A stretch of DNA of 64,000 nt from Ophiosphaerella korrae. Taxonomy: Eukaryota; Ascomycota; Dothideomycetes; Pleosporales; Phaeosphaeriaceae. Every line of letters begins with the position of its first letter. Position 1 is the stretch's first letter. The translations under genes were made by a program, and so were the position numbers. The notes under the pieces were generated by a model that ran no database searches, was not told where the DNA came from, and was given only the letters and a program-made list of their open reading frames with translations. This document shows positions 43,228 to 53,821 of the stretch, one piece after another. Location: positions 19,063 through 83,062 of the forward strand of contig JALNQF010000190.1 in assembly GCA_028456385.1 (NCBI GenBank), given 5' to 3'.

Positions 43228-43760
43228 GCTATGTACTATACAATTATATAGCTAGGAACCTTGGATTACTTTAGTTTTATAACTACTGATAAAGATGCCC
43301 TAGATAATACTGATAAATTTTTACTGCTGCATGTTAGGCCACCTAAATCTGAGTTGTTTAATTGACCTAAAACTACCGGAGGCCCACAACATATTATGAA
43401 AGAAAGACATGCCTACTTGTGAGTAAACGTAGCCCTCTGGCTCAACATTGTAATGGTCGAAATTAGTAACACCTTGAGAGCCTTGCACCAAACGATGATC
43501 CCAAGGTCGTCTGCATGCGCCGACACGAAGACAGGGGCTAAAATGTAGCGGACAGGGCGAAGACTATGCCGGCACGCCTCCACACCTACCACTTCCCTCC
43601 CCATTGAATCTCGAAAAACAACGTGAAATTCATAAAGAAAAAAAAAATCGCAAATTTAAGCGCTCGATGCGCGCCATAGTGCAACCCCAACAGCGAAACC
43701 AGACACCTAGCGTTGCTAAAAAAGGGGAGGTCAAAAATCCAACCCCTCAATCCCAAACTT
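43228..43760. other. No gene recognised
   Basis: AT-rich then mixed sequence with no supportable coding frame. A poly-A tract is present at about 43,638-43,647. Confidence 0.45.
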
Positions 43761-43820
43761 GATCCCAAGGGACTCGCATGTACGCTTAAGGACCCCAAGG
43801 GACTCGTACGTACGATTAAG
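43761..43820 (+). repeat. 30-bp tandem duplication
   Basis: Two adjacent 30-bp units (43,761-43,790 and 43,791-43,820) share CCCAAGGGACTCG and differ at about four positions, mainly transitions. The repeat lies outside any recognised gene. Confidence 0.75.
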
Positions 43821-43845
43821 TCCACTCAATTGCTTCGCCGCCCCT

Positions 43846-44130
43846 TCAGCAAACTGTTGACAAAAGACAATGCGCACCCAGTCGAGTGGATGTTTTGTCA
43901 TATACACCTTTAGAATCATAAATTTCGATACAAAGTCTCTTAGCTAGGTGGGCAAGTTCCAGAACACTACCCCAGGATCCATGGTAAGGTTCCCTGAAAC
44001 CAGCTACCTCTTCTAATCTAATAGAAACGCCTTCATAAAGGAACCGATTCGCGGTATTGTATATTATGCGAGATACAAGACAAAGCGTAACAAGGTCTTT
44101 TCGGGACAAATATATTTTCACACGGCTCAA
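43846..44130 (-). pseudogene. F-box-like gene fragment
   Basis: The frame contains YLSRKDLVTLCLVSR followed by NTANRFLYEGVSIRL. This resembles the fungal F-box pattern L..KDL..LCLVSR.....A...LY..V.L. There is no ATG start (the frame opens with TTG) and no long C-terminal region, so it appears to be a fragment. F-box proteins recruit targets to SCF ubiquitin ligases; this piece cannot be assumed to work. Confidence 0.35.
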
Positions 44131-45505
44131 TAGTTCTGGAAGCTACCAGAATCTATTGGAGGCTGTTTCGAGAGGCTGAACAATCTGAACGTGACCAGGG
44201 CTTGATGTGAGCATTTTGTGAAATACTTGGAGAAAACTTTCTTGTAAGTATAAAGGACAATATCAATAGAGAGCCTAGGGAAAATCATAGTAGTTAAATA
44301 ATGTCTAGAAAAGTACTAACCTGCCGACGCAATACAAGTTATAGCCTGACTATACTCACTAGGTTAAACAATAATGCGTGAAATTCTGTAGGCTCTAACC
44401 TGCCATCACGCTAACCATAAAGTATCAATAACTTGTTATTTTCACAATAACCTTCATATAACTTTGTTACCGGCGTAGCACAGTTCCCACGCCGTAGATC
44501 TGTGATACCTACACAATACATCGCCAGCAAGATAGTTGGGGCTAGCCCCGCGAACAGGGGTCGTCGAATTAGTACCTGAACCAACGGCTTCAACGGCGGG
44601 ATCGCAAGACTACAAATACTAACACCCATCATTCAAGCAGCTCTCGACCAAATCCCATCGAAATTGGATTCCAAATGAAGGAACAGAAACACCCCGGATC
44701 CCTATGCGCCGTAGATGCCAAAAAAGGTACCGAGTTCGACGGTACTTTCGTGGTGCTTTTGATATTACGGAAATCGGCGGAATGGCCAGAGCGGTACAGC
44801 GCCGCGCACCGCATTGCCCCTTTGACGGGCTGGAGATAGGGTAAGAAGAGAGAAGGGCTGAGCATTCCTGCTATAAAAAAGGGCGTGTACAAGCTTAGCA
44901 CTTTGAAATCCCACTTGTGTAATGCTCTCGGTGTGCAATTTGTTGATTCGACTTGACGCTTGTATGACTTAGCTCTGTATACTTTGGAAATGGAGATGAT
45001 GGAATTTTTACAGCGCGCGGACAATACTGGGAAAGTATGTAATGACAAGCCTCTTTACGGCCTTGCGGAATATTAGAGTCTCTGTACTTCTGCGTTAGGT
45101 CTACATGCAAGTTGGGGAACACAAAAATATTCGAGGCTCTCAATTTGCTAAAAACTTTCGGCACTGGTATAAGAGAAAAAAAAAGGAGCTTCATATTCCC
45201 ACTTCAATTAAGCCAAGATCTATAAGACATCAAGAAAGGATTATTAGATACACAAATCTTAGTACAAGTATGTAGTATTAGGCTTTCGTATCGATATGCT
45301 AAATAATTGAACTTCATTGAGCGTTTCGATATTGGTATGACGGGACAACACGCAACATACTTCCAACCCCACCCCACCTGCCATTCCAATAACCTGAATG
45401 AAACGAAGCCACCATTCGCATAAACATCGCAGACGCCCATGCACTATCCCAAACCACCCATCCCAAAAAAACTTACACCATAATTAATCGCACCGGCCAC
45501 CCAAC
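44131..45505. other. No gene recognised
   Basis: Several minus-strand frames (44,629-45,048, 44,895-45,194 and 45,204-45,440) overlap one another and lack motifs. Composition is intermediate. This stretch marks the change from the accessory region to the compact core block. Confidence 0.4.
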
Positions 45506-46913
45506 CTAATATCCCCCCCCACCAACCCAAAACTCATCCGCCCCCTCCCTCCACTTCTCAAACAACTCTACAGGAAACCTCCTCGCAACTTCCGCATACC
45601 CCTCCGGACCTGGATGTAAATAATCCCCGCTGTCGAACCTCGGATCCAACTGGCTCGGCGTCTTCTTATCCGCCAGAAACGCGTCAAAATCAACCACAGC
45701 ATCAAACACGCCTGACTGACGAATAAACTTGTTGACGCGCTGACGCGTGACTTCGCGCTCAGGATGACTGTACGGCTGCCCTGTGAAGTTCGCAGGCGCG
45801 CTGAAGGGCGTGATGGTCGCGGCGAAGAGGGGGATGCCGTGGGCATGGATGAGGGCTGCGATTTGTGCGTAGGCAGCAATGAGGGAGTCGTAGGTTTGGG
45901 ATTGTGCGTCGGGGGTTGGGGCAGCGGTGCCGATGTCGTTGACACCTTCGAAGATGAGGGCGTATTTGACGCCCGGATGGGCGAGGATGTCGCGGTCGAT
46001 GCGGGAGAAGGCGGAGGGCCCGAGGCCGTCAGCGAGGATACGGTTGCCGCCGGCGGCGAGGTTGCCGAGGGAGATATGGCGGGTGGAGGAGGAGTTTTGG
46101 AGGCGGCCGAGGAGTTGGTCGGGCCAGCGGTTGTTTTGGTTTGTGGTGGAGCCGCGGCCGTCGGTTATGGAGTCGCCGATTATGAGGAATGAGCCTTGTT
46201 TTGGGGGCACCCATGCTTCGATGGAGGAGAGGAAGTACCAGTGGGCGGTAGACTGGGTGGTAGCGTTTGTGACGGTGATTTGAGCTGCGTCAACTGCGTT
46301 GCCGAACTGGAACCAACTCGTAGTTCTAGACCCTGGGTGAGATGTGATGCTATTAGTAGTCTGGCCTTTTGCAAGATACATTGTGACTGTAACAACTTGC
46401 TGCGCCTTAATTGGGAAATTAAGCGGGTCCGAGACAGCGAGCGCGCCATTTGGAATAGAAATTCCATCTTTTCCAGAGAAGGTAACCTTTTGAACAGTCT
46501 TGGCCTGAATTTGGTGTATGCCTGCGGTGTTGTTGGCCGGCAGTGCGACGGTGATGGCTGTGATGGGGAGGTTGGAGCCACCAAAGACGTTGGAAATCTT
46601 CAGGCGAATTTGATTGGCTTGTGCTGTGAGGAAGAGTGTTTGGCGAATGGTCGAGTTGACGAACACGGCGCCGGTCTGGTTCTACAGCATTGTCAGCAAT
46701 TTCCAGCTGCGTTCGCATATCACATACAAATGGCGCCGGTGGTAGGTTAGCTGGCTCGGTAAGCTGTGGCATTGAAGCCCAAGCATCGATCCAGTGGCCA
46801 TTGGACGGATTTGGTCGAATTGCGCGCCGTGCAACCATGTGACCGTCAATCACATCGCCATGAGCTGAGGGAGCAACCCCAAGAAGAAGCAATGCAAGGC
46901 CCAAAAACGCCAT
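45506..46913 (-). CDS. Secreted SGNH/GDSL-type hydrolase
   Basis: Two exons (46,913-46,728 and 46,681-45,506) are joined by a 46-bp intron (GTATGT donor, GCTGTAG acceptor), giving 453 residues. The start at 46,913 gives a clear signal peptide (MAFLGLALLLLGVAPSAHG); upstream codons in the frame have no ATG. SGNH blocks: IIGDSITDG with nucleophile Ser233, NLAAGGNRI (block II Gly), FEGVNDIG (block III, 308-311) and DYLHP with Asp415 and His418. An N-terminal beta-rich domain precedes the hydrolase domain. The family acts as secreted esterases/acyl-hydrolases, in some cases on acetylated polysaccharides; the substrate here is unknown. Confidence 0.85.
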
Positions 46914-47492
46914 GTTGTCTGTCTTCTTCAATTGACCTCAGAACAAAGGCGGTGTGTTGCGGGCGCATCACGAAGGGGAAGGCATGATGTTATATATGCC
47001 ACGGCGGAACAATTATTGCGGGTGTAGGGAACATGGCAAGCTAAGCAAGAACACGAGGACGGATAGGGTAAAGATCTAGAATGGCGCAGGAACCGTCACG
47101 AGTGCTTGGGTGGAGAGCGGTTGGGGTCGTGGGGATCTGCGGAGTGAACGGATAAAGTGCGGTTGGGAGCAGAACCCGGTTGGTGGACGGCGACATCCCT
47201 GCAACCATGTTTAGCCAGCGGCGCAAAAATGTCTGTGACGTGATGAGCCTAGGCGAGAAAAGTGGAGACTTTTTGGCAAAATTGTTCCTGATTATGATTG
47301 AAGTATTTACTACATTGGAAAAGGGTTGTACTCGTTGGTATCATGACATCCATAGGCCTAGAAGCAGAGTTTAGAGAGGGCGTGAGAATGTGGAGCACGA
47401 TGCACACCTGCTTGAATGGAAGTGCGCAAGAGAGACCGTTACTTCGTGGTCTCGTTGCAAGTGTATAATCGTGGTTAGGAGGGCGCCCATGT
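46914..47492. other. Intergenic between two minus-strand genes
   Basis: It holds the promoter of the SGNH gene (right next to its ATG) and the 3' UTR of the NC2-alpha gene. No coding signal is seen. Confidence 0.5.
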
Positions 47493-48156
47493 TCACAAGT
47501 CGTCATCGTCGTCGACTTTTTTCTTTTTCCTGGCCGACGTCTTCTTCTTCTTGCCGTCCACGTCCATGGCGTCGGGCTCCGTCTTCTCGGGCGCATCGGC
47601 CACCTTGGAGACGATGTCGTTGAGGAAGTCGAACTGCTCGTTGTTGGTGATGGCCTGCTTGAGATGGAGGGTGTTGACGCGTTTGGAGTTGCGCGACTTG
47701 GCCTCGGCCGCGGCTTTGGTGACGAGCGAGATCATGAAGAGCTCGAGTGCTTTTGCTTGGAGGGGCATTAGCGGGCGACGGGGGAGGAGCATCGAGGGGC
47801 TGTATACAAACAACGACAGGCGTGACCTGCGCGACCTTGCCCACGTCGTCGTCGGCCTGCATGATGCGCTTTATGCGGGCGACGGGGAAGTGGTTTTTGA
47901 TGGTGATGTCGTTGACATTGGGGGGCAGCGTGGAGCCGCCGACGCCGTTGCCTGTGTCGGGCAGCTTGCCTATTGGCAGGGACGCGCCAGGCATGTAGTC
48001 GGCATCCTGCATGCTCTCCGCCTTGCGCACGCCGCGAGGCATCGAGAAAGACGCGGGGCTCGAAAAGGGAGCAGGGCGTTGTGGGTAGGTGGAGGGGGTG
48101 GTGAAGGGCTGGTGCTGTGGATGCAAGGACTGGCTGGAGGTCCAGTTGGCGTCCAT
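47493..48156 (-). CDS. BUR6: NC2-alpha (Dr1-associated corepressor) histone-fold protein
   Basis: Exon 1 (48,156-47,808) and exon 2 (47,755-47,493) are separated by a 52-bp intron (GTATAC donor, GCTAATG branch, CCAAG acceptor). Splicing recreates [17 protein letters not shown], the conserved family sequence. The 203-residue protein has a Ser/Pro/Gln-rich N-terminus, then the histone fold: [33 protein letters not shown] and LKQAI. The tail is acidic and lysine-rich ([12 protein letters not shown] then VDDDDDL). With NC2-beta it binds TBP on the promoter and represses or redirects preinitiation-complex assembly. The spacing matches NC2-alpha/Bur6 rather than NF-YC. The AAG acceptor is less usual but used in fungi. 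Confidence 0.85.
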
Positions 48157-48621
48157 TGGCGTGCCGTGCTGTACGATTATGTAGGTGGGTGGTCGTGCCT
48201 GGATCTACGGTCGCAACGCGTCCATGGCATTCCGGGCGGGGGCACTGCAGCTTTTATCCCAGCCGTGCAGCCGCCAAGCCGCGCCCCCAAAACCACCGGC
48301 CGCCCTCTCCCTCCCGCACACCTTACCACTCACTCACTCACTCTCACCATTCACACCCGCCGCCGCCTTTGGCTTTGCGGCCGGGGCTAGGGAGGGTGCA
48401 TGGTGAAGGTGGTGGAGGGGCGCGCAAGCAGTGGATGACGACAACGAGCACCCAGAGACCTGCCGCCAGGCAATGACGAAACCCTGCCCCAGCGCGTCTG
48501 CCTGAGGCTGCGGTTGATCGGCCGGGCACATCCTCATCAGGCAGTCGTTGATGGTAAATTACTTGATCTAATCTGACACGCTTGCGCGCTTTGTTCCATG
48601 GTGGTCTGGTGGTCTGGTGGT
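48157..48621. other. Promoter region of NC2-alpha
   Basis: These 465 bases upstream of the NC2-alpha ATG and downstream of the tafazzin stop are C/A-rich with CTCACTCACTCACTC-type words (about 48,328-48,345). No coding frame is supported. Confidence 0.5.
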
Positions 48622-49961
48622 CTATGGGCGCAGTGCCGGCCACGCGTCCTTGGTGATGCTGCCATCCTCCTTCCGGCCCTCCCTTGCTGGCCCCTCTCTC
48701 AACCACGTCTCTGCGAGGCTGTTCTTCGCATTATCGTCGGGGTATCCGCGCAGCCGCCTCACGTCCAGCACGGCCTGCCGCATCCGGCGCGTACACTCTT
48801 TCCGGATGCTGACTGCTTCCTCCGAGTGCTTGAGCGCCTCGTTCAGCACGCCCACCTCCAGCTGTGCCCCCGTCTTCTGTTCCTTTGCGTGCATAGCCTT
48901 CCACCGCCTGCGCAGGTCCCCAAACACTTCTTCCGTGTCTAGCTTCTCTCCAAATGTCACGCGCACGTTTTTGAATGGCCGAGGAATGAAGCGCGGAAAG
49001 GTGCGCGTCTCGTGCATGATGTCGTCAAAGCCCTCGATGAAAATGGGCACAATGTCAGGCATGGGGTCGCTTTCTAGTATGAGCCGTGAGACTCCCCACT
49101 TGAAATAGCGCATAATGCGCTGCTCTGTCTGGTGGATCATGCCCTCGGGGAAGATGTGCACCCAGGCATGCCGCCGGCTCAGGTATGCTGACGGCGATGG
49201 GAACGTATCGTCGCCAGTCGTTGAAAAGGTGAGGTGTCCGTTGCTGAAGGGGTCGATGAGATCAGGACTCTTCAGCGAGGCAGCGGGTTTTCCAGACCCA
49301 TCGTCCTGGCGCACGAAGGGCCCACGCGAGAGCAGTCGAATTGCTTGGGTTATGGTTGGTTGGAAGGGGCCGCCGAATTGGGAATGCGCCGAGCGATGGG
49401 TAGGTAATACCTGCCCGAATGTGAAGAATGCCGACAGTCCTCTGGCGACTGGTTAGCGGGCGAATGGCGGGGCGAGCATAAGCGCACTTGTTGGTAAAGC
49501 ATAGATCGTAGCTCCCAAGCCCCCAGCGCAGGTTGTCTGGATGGAACATGTAGCTGAGCGGAAGCATGCCCCAGAGAATCGGATCATCCATGCTGCACGG
49601 CACGTCAGCGCAGTCCAGGCCTGCAATTGCAACGCACCTACACCGAGATGTGGTTCGACACTAGCCATAGTCAGTACTCGGACAGCATGTGTGCGCAATA
49701 TCGCATACCCGTAAGCAGCCCCTTCTGTCTCCCCTCGACATGACGCCGCTCGTCCAACAGCTCCAAGAATGCATCCATGCCGTGCGTCTCGACTGTGCTG
49801 AGGCCCTTCAAAAAGCCTTTGCACAGCAAGCCCACCGCGCCCATAGTCGCGGCCGACGCGACCCTCCACGGCGCGCTGGGGGCCTCGGGCTGCTCCTCCG
49901 GTCGCATCGCAAGTGGTGTGATGCTAGCGACACGAAAGTTTTGCCGCCAGAAGGACGACAT
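48622..49961 (-). CDS. TAZ1: Tafazzin, cardiolipin-remodelling acyltransferase
   Basis: Four exons (49,961-49,709; 49,660-49,642; 49,592-49,488; 49,441-48,622) with introns of 46-49 bp give 398 residues in frame. Exon 2 is only 19 bases and carries SNHISV; its join to exon 3 creates the HX4D acyltransferase motif SNHISVMDD. Other hallmarks are PLSYMFHPDNLRW, FFTFGQVLPTHR, HIFPEG and IVPIFIEGFDDIMHE. Tafazzin is a mitochondrial membrane-associated transacylase that remodels cardiolipin. The first ATG is at 49,961; a second in-frame ATG at 49,907 (MRPEEQP) could also be the start. The gene diverges from the NOSIP-like gene with 144 bp between them. Confidence 0.9.
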
Positions 49962-50105
49962 CGCCAGGCACCGGGCACGGCCTGCCTGCGACAGGGATCG
50001 TGCACGCTGGCGCGCTCAGACCCGCATGGCAATCGATAGCAATCCCATCGCAACCTCGCCTCACCAAGCCTCGTCACTCCAGACGCCGCACATCCACAGC
50101 GCGCA
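49962..50105. promoter_or_regulatory. Bidirectional promoter of tafazzin and NOSIP-like genes
   Basis: Only 144 bases separate the two ATGs, so both core promoters must be here. The sequence is GC-rich with no clear TATA box; CATCGCAACC-type words occur near 50,047. No specific factor site is assigned. Confidence 0.55.
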
Positions 50106-50963
50106 ATGCCCCCGCCCAAATCCGTCTTCACGGCCCACGAGCGCGCCGCGCTGAAAGACCGGTGGGGCTCGCAGGCTACGCGCCTCACCCGCGACTCCTT
50201 CCTCCCGTTTGCGTGCTGCCAGCTGTGTCTGCTGCCCGCCGAGTCCCCCGTGTGCTGCCCCCAAGGCGACATGTTTTGCCGCGAATGCGCAATAACCAAC
50301 CTCCTCGCCCAACGCAAGGAAATAAAGCGCCTCGAAAAGCGCGCCGCACACGCCGCCCTCGCATCCTCCGCCCAAGAAGACCGCGCACACGAGGCAGCCC
50401 GCGCCCAGGAAATCCAAGACTTCGAGGCCGTGCAAGCAGGCCTAGAAGCAAAACCAGGCGCAAAACGCAAGGCACACCCCAACACCGCCGCCGCGCCCGC
50501 GAAAAAGGCAAGACACGCCGACGACAACGACAACGACACACACCTTCCCAGTTTCTGGATCCCCACGCAAACCCCAGACGCGCACCACGAGCGCGCCGCT
50601 CCGCGCAAAGCATCGCCCACATGTCCCGCAAGCACACACGCCGCGCCGCACGCGCTGTCGCTAAAGTCGCTCGTCGCCGTGCACTTCAGCGAGGCCACGC
50701 CCGGCGCGCACACGTGCCCCGCGTGCACCAAGGCGCTGAGCAACGCGAGTAAAGCGGTCGTTGCGACGGCGTGCGGGCACGTCGTGTGCAAAGGGTGCAG
50801 CGAGAAATTTGTGCGGGGCGAGGGCGAGGGCGGGGCGCGGTGTTACGTGTGTTCTGGGGCGGTGGGGGAGCGGGGGCTGGTAGAGGTGCGGAGCGAAGGG
50901 ACAGGGTTTGCTAGCGGGGGTGTGGCGGTCGTGAAGAGGGATGGGGTGGGATTTCAGGTGTAG
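50106..50963 (+). CDS. NOSIP-like RING/U-box protein
   Basis: One exon, 285 residues, starting at ATG 50,106. The N-terminus has the family block LKDRWGSQATRLTRDSF, then a RING-like cysteine region (CCQLCLLPAES, FCRECAITNLLAQRKEI). A lysine/alanine-rich coiled region (residues about 70-160) follows. The C-terminal half has a second zinc-binding region, CPACTKAL with ATACGHVVCKGCSEKF and CYVCSG. This is the domain order of NOSIP-family E3 ubiquitin ligases, which are associated with spliceosomes. The family is conserved from fungi to animals; the nitric-oxide-synthase role of the name applies to animals. Very high GC and Ala/Arg codon bias set it apart from the accessory genes. Confidence 0.85.
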   Translation: MPPPKSVFTAHERAALKDRWGSQATRLTRDSFLPFACCQLCLLPAESPVCCPQGDMFCRECAITNLLAQRKEIKRLEKRAAHAALASSAQEDRAHEAARAQEIQDFEAVQAGLEAKPGAKRKAHPNTAAAPAKKARHADDNDNDTHLPSFWIPTQTPDAHHERAAPRKASPTCPASTHAAPHALSLKSLVAVHFSEATPGAHTCPACTKALSNASKAVVATACGHVVCKGCSEKFVRGEGEGGARCYVCSGAVGERGLVEVRSEGTGFASGGVAVVKRDGVGFQV

Positions 50964-51032
50964 CTCGATGTGGTAGATACCCCATTGCTTGATACACACA
51001 CACATATATATATATACATTTCAATTCGCGCG

Positions 51033-53582
51033 CTAGACGCCGCCTTCGGCATACCGCTCCACGCCCTTCTTAATCTCGCGCACAATCTCCACCGCCTCGT
51101 CGCCCGTCTGTGCTTCGAAATCATACCGCTTCGTTTCGCGCTCCTTGAACACGAGCACGCGGAACATCTTTGGGTGCTTCTTCGACACCTTGCTTCCTAC
51201 GACGCTGGAAAAGTGCACTGTCGTCGTCTTGCCGGCCTCCGGCGCAAATCCCCCGGGCCGCATATTCCCCTTTGTCGTTTCGCCGGGCATGATGTGCATG
51301 TACTCGCTGTCGAGCGCGAGAATGCGGGACGTGCTCGAGGCAAAGGACATGGGCTGTTTGCGCAGGACGCGGTAGCGGCGGTAGTAGTTTGTGGAGAGGG
51401 CCGAGGACTCAGCGCGGGCGGCGAGCGGGTGGATGAGGACGTGGCCAGAGACGGCGGCATTGATACGCTCGCCTTTTTTTGTTTTCTTGGGGGCGCCGCC
51501 TGTGCTGATGATGAGGGGTGCATTGGGCGACGACGAGCCTGGGGAGCCGGCGAGGCCAAAGACGCCGTCGCCTACGAAGCGGCGGCGGGAGAGATCGAGG
51601 TCCATTCTTGTGCCAAGGGCCTCGACGGTGCGGTCTGTTGGGGCGACGGTGGTGCTGTTGCTGACTTTGAGTATGTAGAGCGCCTTGTCTAGGCGCAGCT
51701 CGTGACAGACTTGCTCAAAGACGTCGGCGATGTAGGTATCGGTTGTGCAATTGACGGGGATGTGCTTGGTGTGGAAGTTCTCGTCGGTGAAGTGGACGTT
51801 GATTGTCTTGGGAGCGCCTGTTCGACTTGCAGCGTGGGACGCGTTGACGGTAGGCGCATCGGCAAGCGCGCTCTTGTCTTTACGCGTGGCCGTTGGCGCA
51901 AACGATGGGCCAGTGATGGGGTTTCGGAAGCTCTTTGCGCGGCTAGGGATTGGCTTCATAAGCGGCTTCTCTGCCCTTCCTTCGGTTGCATCTTCTTGGG
52001 ACTCAAGTGCCGCCGCGGCTTCACGGCTGTAGATAGGTGTGGTCTGCTCATTCTCGCTGAACTCGCGTGGGCTTGCTTCCACGAGGGCGAACTCATCCCA
52101 GGGCTTCTCTCGAGCGCGTGGACGCATACCCCGAGCATTGTTGGATGCAAAATCTTTGAGTGGCTTGTTTCTTGCTAGGGGACGAAACTCGTCATCAATT
52201 TCGCCATCATCATACATGCGCATCACCCAGCAGTTAACATTCATCTTCTCTGGCGGCAGGGGTGGTTCAAGTTTCTCCTCTTGATAGCGGTGAAGTGCAT
52301 AACCAATAGCCTCAGCTACGATAGGGCCCTCGCCTTTGTCATTGAACTTCCTAATGAGAAGCTCCAGACCCTTGGAAGGCTTGGATGAGAATGGGCAATA
52401 TATCCTTAGATAGATGGGGTTCTGTTGAGCTTCGCTGGCTGCATTCCATCCAGCAAAGCGTTGAAGTGGGTTTGATGGTTTTTGTTCTTTGGCTCTGAGC
52501 GCTTGTGTCAGAGCGCTTACTGGTAGGATAAAACTGATTGGTCTTGGCGGGGGTAAATCAGGGAGTGTTGGCGAAAGCGCCCCTTTCCTTTTATGAGGCG
52601 ACACAGTGAACGACGTCATATCAGTCAAATTAGAAAGTGCGGCGTTTGGTGGGGACGAGTCGAGTGCATCACCGCCCGCGCCCATGAGAGATCCGCTATC
52701 GGCTGAGCCGGAGAAGGCAGATTCCAGGGAACTGTCCGATTCGTTGCCCTCATCCAGCGCTTCCAGACGGGTGCGGTCGTCTTCTTGTATTCGCTGAGCG
52801 AGCAGCTGTCTATTGGCGGCCGCTCTACGGGGGTTGATCTTCCTCTTTCTGTACGCCGAATGGCTATCAATCTCATTCTCGGAAGACATTTCACTGCTGG
52901 TAATGGTGTCTCTCCTTGCTCGTTCCTTGACTGACTCCAAGGTACCCAAGGAACCTCTCCGCAATTCATTATCCGGCCGTCGTGACGGAGATGTGACCAT
53001 AACGGAGGGTCCCTCGGCAGCTTCGGCCACCTCGTTTCGCAGAGCTGAGCCTCGTATAGGTGATGAGCCAGAGCGCCCTCGGAGAGGCATCTTAGTGAAT
53101 TTGATCTGGTTTGCAGGTCTCTGCGAATCTTCCTCCTCATCGCTCTCATCACTCAAATCGCTGCTGTCGTCCTCTTCCAGGAGCTCTTTCCTCCGTCTGC
53201 GCTTGGCGTTTAGCATTGGTCCCACAGTCTCGTTGCTTCCACCGCCTGTGACCATGCCGCCCTCTTCTTCTTCATCGCCGAAGCCTTCTGGAGTTTTGAG
53301 GGCAGCCGATCGTGGGGCCTGGAAATACTCGGAGGTAATGGCGGTGGGGATTGGCGGGGAGTAGGTGCGTTTGATGTCGGCAGCGTTCGACATCCAGCCT
53401 GCAGCGCGAAAGGCAGCATTGTTCAGGACATTGGAATCGATGTTGATCAATCGCTCGCCAACGCCATCTTTGATTGATGAGAGATACGCGGTCCGTAGCT
53501 GATACAAGACAAAGCTGGCGAGGTTAGCTCGTGCTAGGACACTGCTGCACGCTACATACTCTTCGTTCTGCAGGAGTGACAT
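51033..53582 (-). CDS. SIN1: SIN1/AVO1-type TORC2 subunit
   Basis: One open frame of 849 residues from ATG 53,582. The N-terminus (MSLLQNEEYVACSSVLARAN) matches the fungal SIN1 family. A long acidic, Ser-rich stretch follows (DDSSDLSDESDEEED). The CRIM domain is at about 355-510, with NPIYLRIYCPFSSKPS, FNDKGEGPIVAEAIGYALHR and CWVMRMYDDGEIDDEFRPL. A Ras-binding-like domain lies at about 610-690 (INVHFTDENFHTKHIPV), and a PH domain at the C-terminus (YYRRYRVLRKQPMSF, KRYDFEAQT). SIN1 brings substrates such as AGC kinases to TOR complex 2 at the plasma membrane. It converges with the NOSIP-like gene (69 bp apart, with a CA/TA microsatellite at about 50,993-51,017) and diverges from the PRCC gene. 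Confidence 0.9.
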   Translation of the reverse strand: MSLLQNEEYVACSSVLARANLASFVLYQLRTAYLSSIKDGVGERLINIDSNVLNNAAFRAAGWMSNAADIKRTYSPPIPTAITSEYFQAPRSAALKTPEGFGDEEEEGGMVTGGGSNETVGPMLNAKRRRRKELLEEDDSSDLSDESDEEEDSQRPANQIKFTKMPLRGRSGSSPIRGSALRNEVAEAAEGPSVMVTSPSRRPDNELRRGSLGTLESVKERARRDTITSSEMSSENEIDSHSAYRKRKINPRRAAANRQLLAQRIQEDDRTRLEALDEGNESDSSLESAFSGSADSGSLMGAGGDALDSSPPNAALSNLTDMTSFTVSPHKRKGALSPTLPDLPPPRPISFILPVSALTQALRAKEQKPSNPLQRFAGWNAASEAQQNPIYLRIYCPFSSKPSKGLELLIRKFNDKGEGPIVAEAIGYALHRYQEEKLEPPLPPEKMNVNCWVMRMYDDGEIDDEFRPLARNKPLKDFASNNARGMRPRAREKPWDEFALVEASPREFSENEQTTPIYSREAAAALESQEDATEGRAEKPLMKPIPSRAKSFRNPITGPSFAPTATRKDKSALADAPTVNASHAASRTGAPKTINVHFTDENFHTKHIPVNCTTDTYIADVFEQVCHELRLDKALYILKVSNSTTVAPTDRTVEALGTRMDLDLSRRRFVGDGVFGLAGSPGSSSPNAPLIISTGGAPKKTKKGERINAAVSGHVLIHPLAARAESSALSTNYYRRYRVLRKQPMSFASSTSRILALDSEYMHIMPGETTKGNMRPGGFAPEAGKTTTVHFSSVVGSKVSKKHPKMFRVLVFKERETKRYDFEAQTGDEAVEIVREIKKGVERYAEGGV

Positions 53583-53821
53583 GATGGCTGTTCTAGGGTT
53601 TCATAGTCTCGTCAATTTGGTAGCATCAGGCCAGCTGAGTAGGTGGTGTGGTCAGCAAATAAGACAAATGCCGTCCGGTCGCGATGTCGGGAGACGTGTG
53701 GAGTGGAAGTGGGGCCCTTGGCTTGGCAACGGTGATCATCATGCACGTCATTTAACCAACAACTTTATCCGCACTCCCTCATAACAACATTCACACACCC
53801 GCCCACACACCCGCCCACTCG
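53583..53821. promoter_or_regulatory. Bidirectional promoter of SIN1 and PRCC-family genes
   Basis: These 239 bases lie between two divergent start codons. A CACACCCGCCC direct repeat (CCCGCCCACACACCCGCCCACTC, about 53,799-53,820) sits directly before the plus-strand ATG. No TATA box stands out. Confidence 0.5.

Noticed and set aside
49453..49869. 138-codon minus-strand frame overlapping tafazzin exons
   Set aside because: It is the unspliced read-through of tafazzin exons 1-3 in another frame; the four-exon model restores all family motifs.
50000..50752. 250-codon plus-strand frame overlapping the NOSIP-like gene
   Set aside because: Arg/Pro-rich shadow caused by high GC; the overlapping frame has the RING/U-box motifs.
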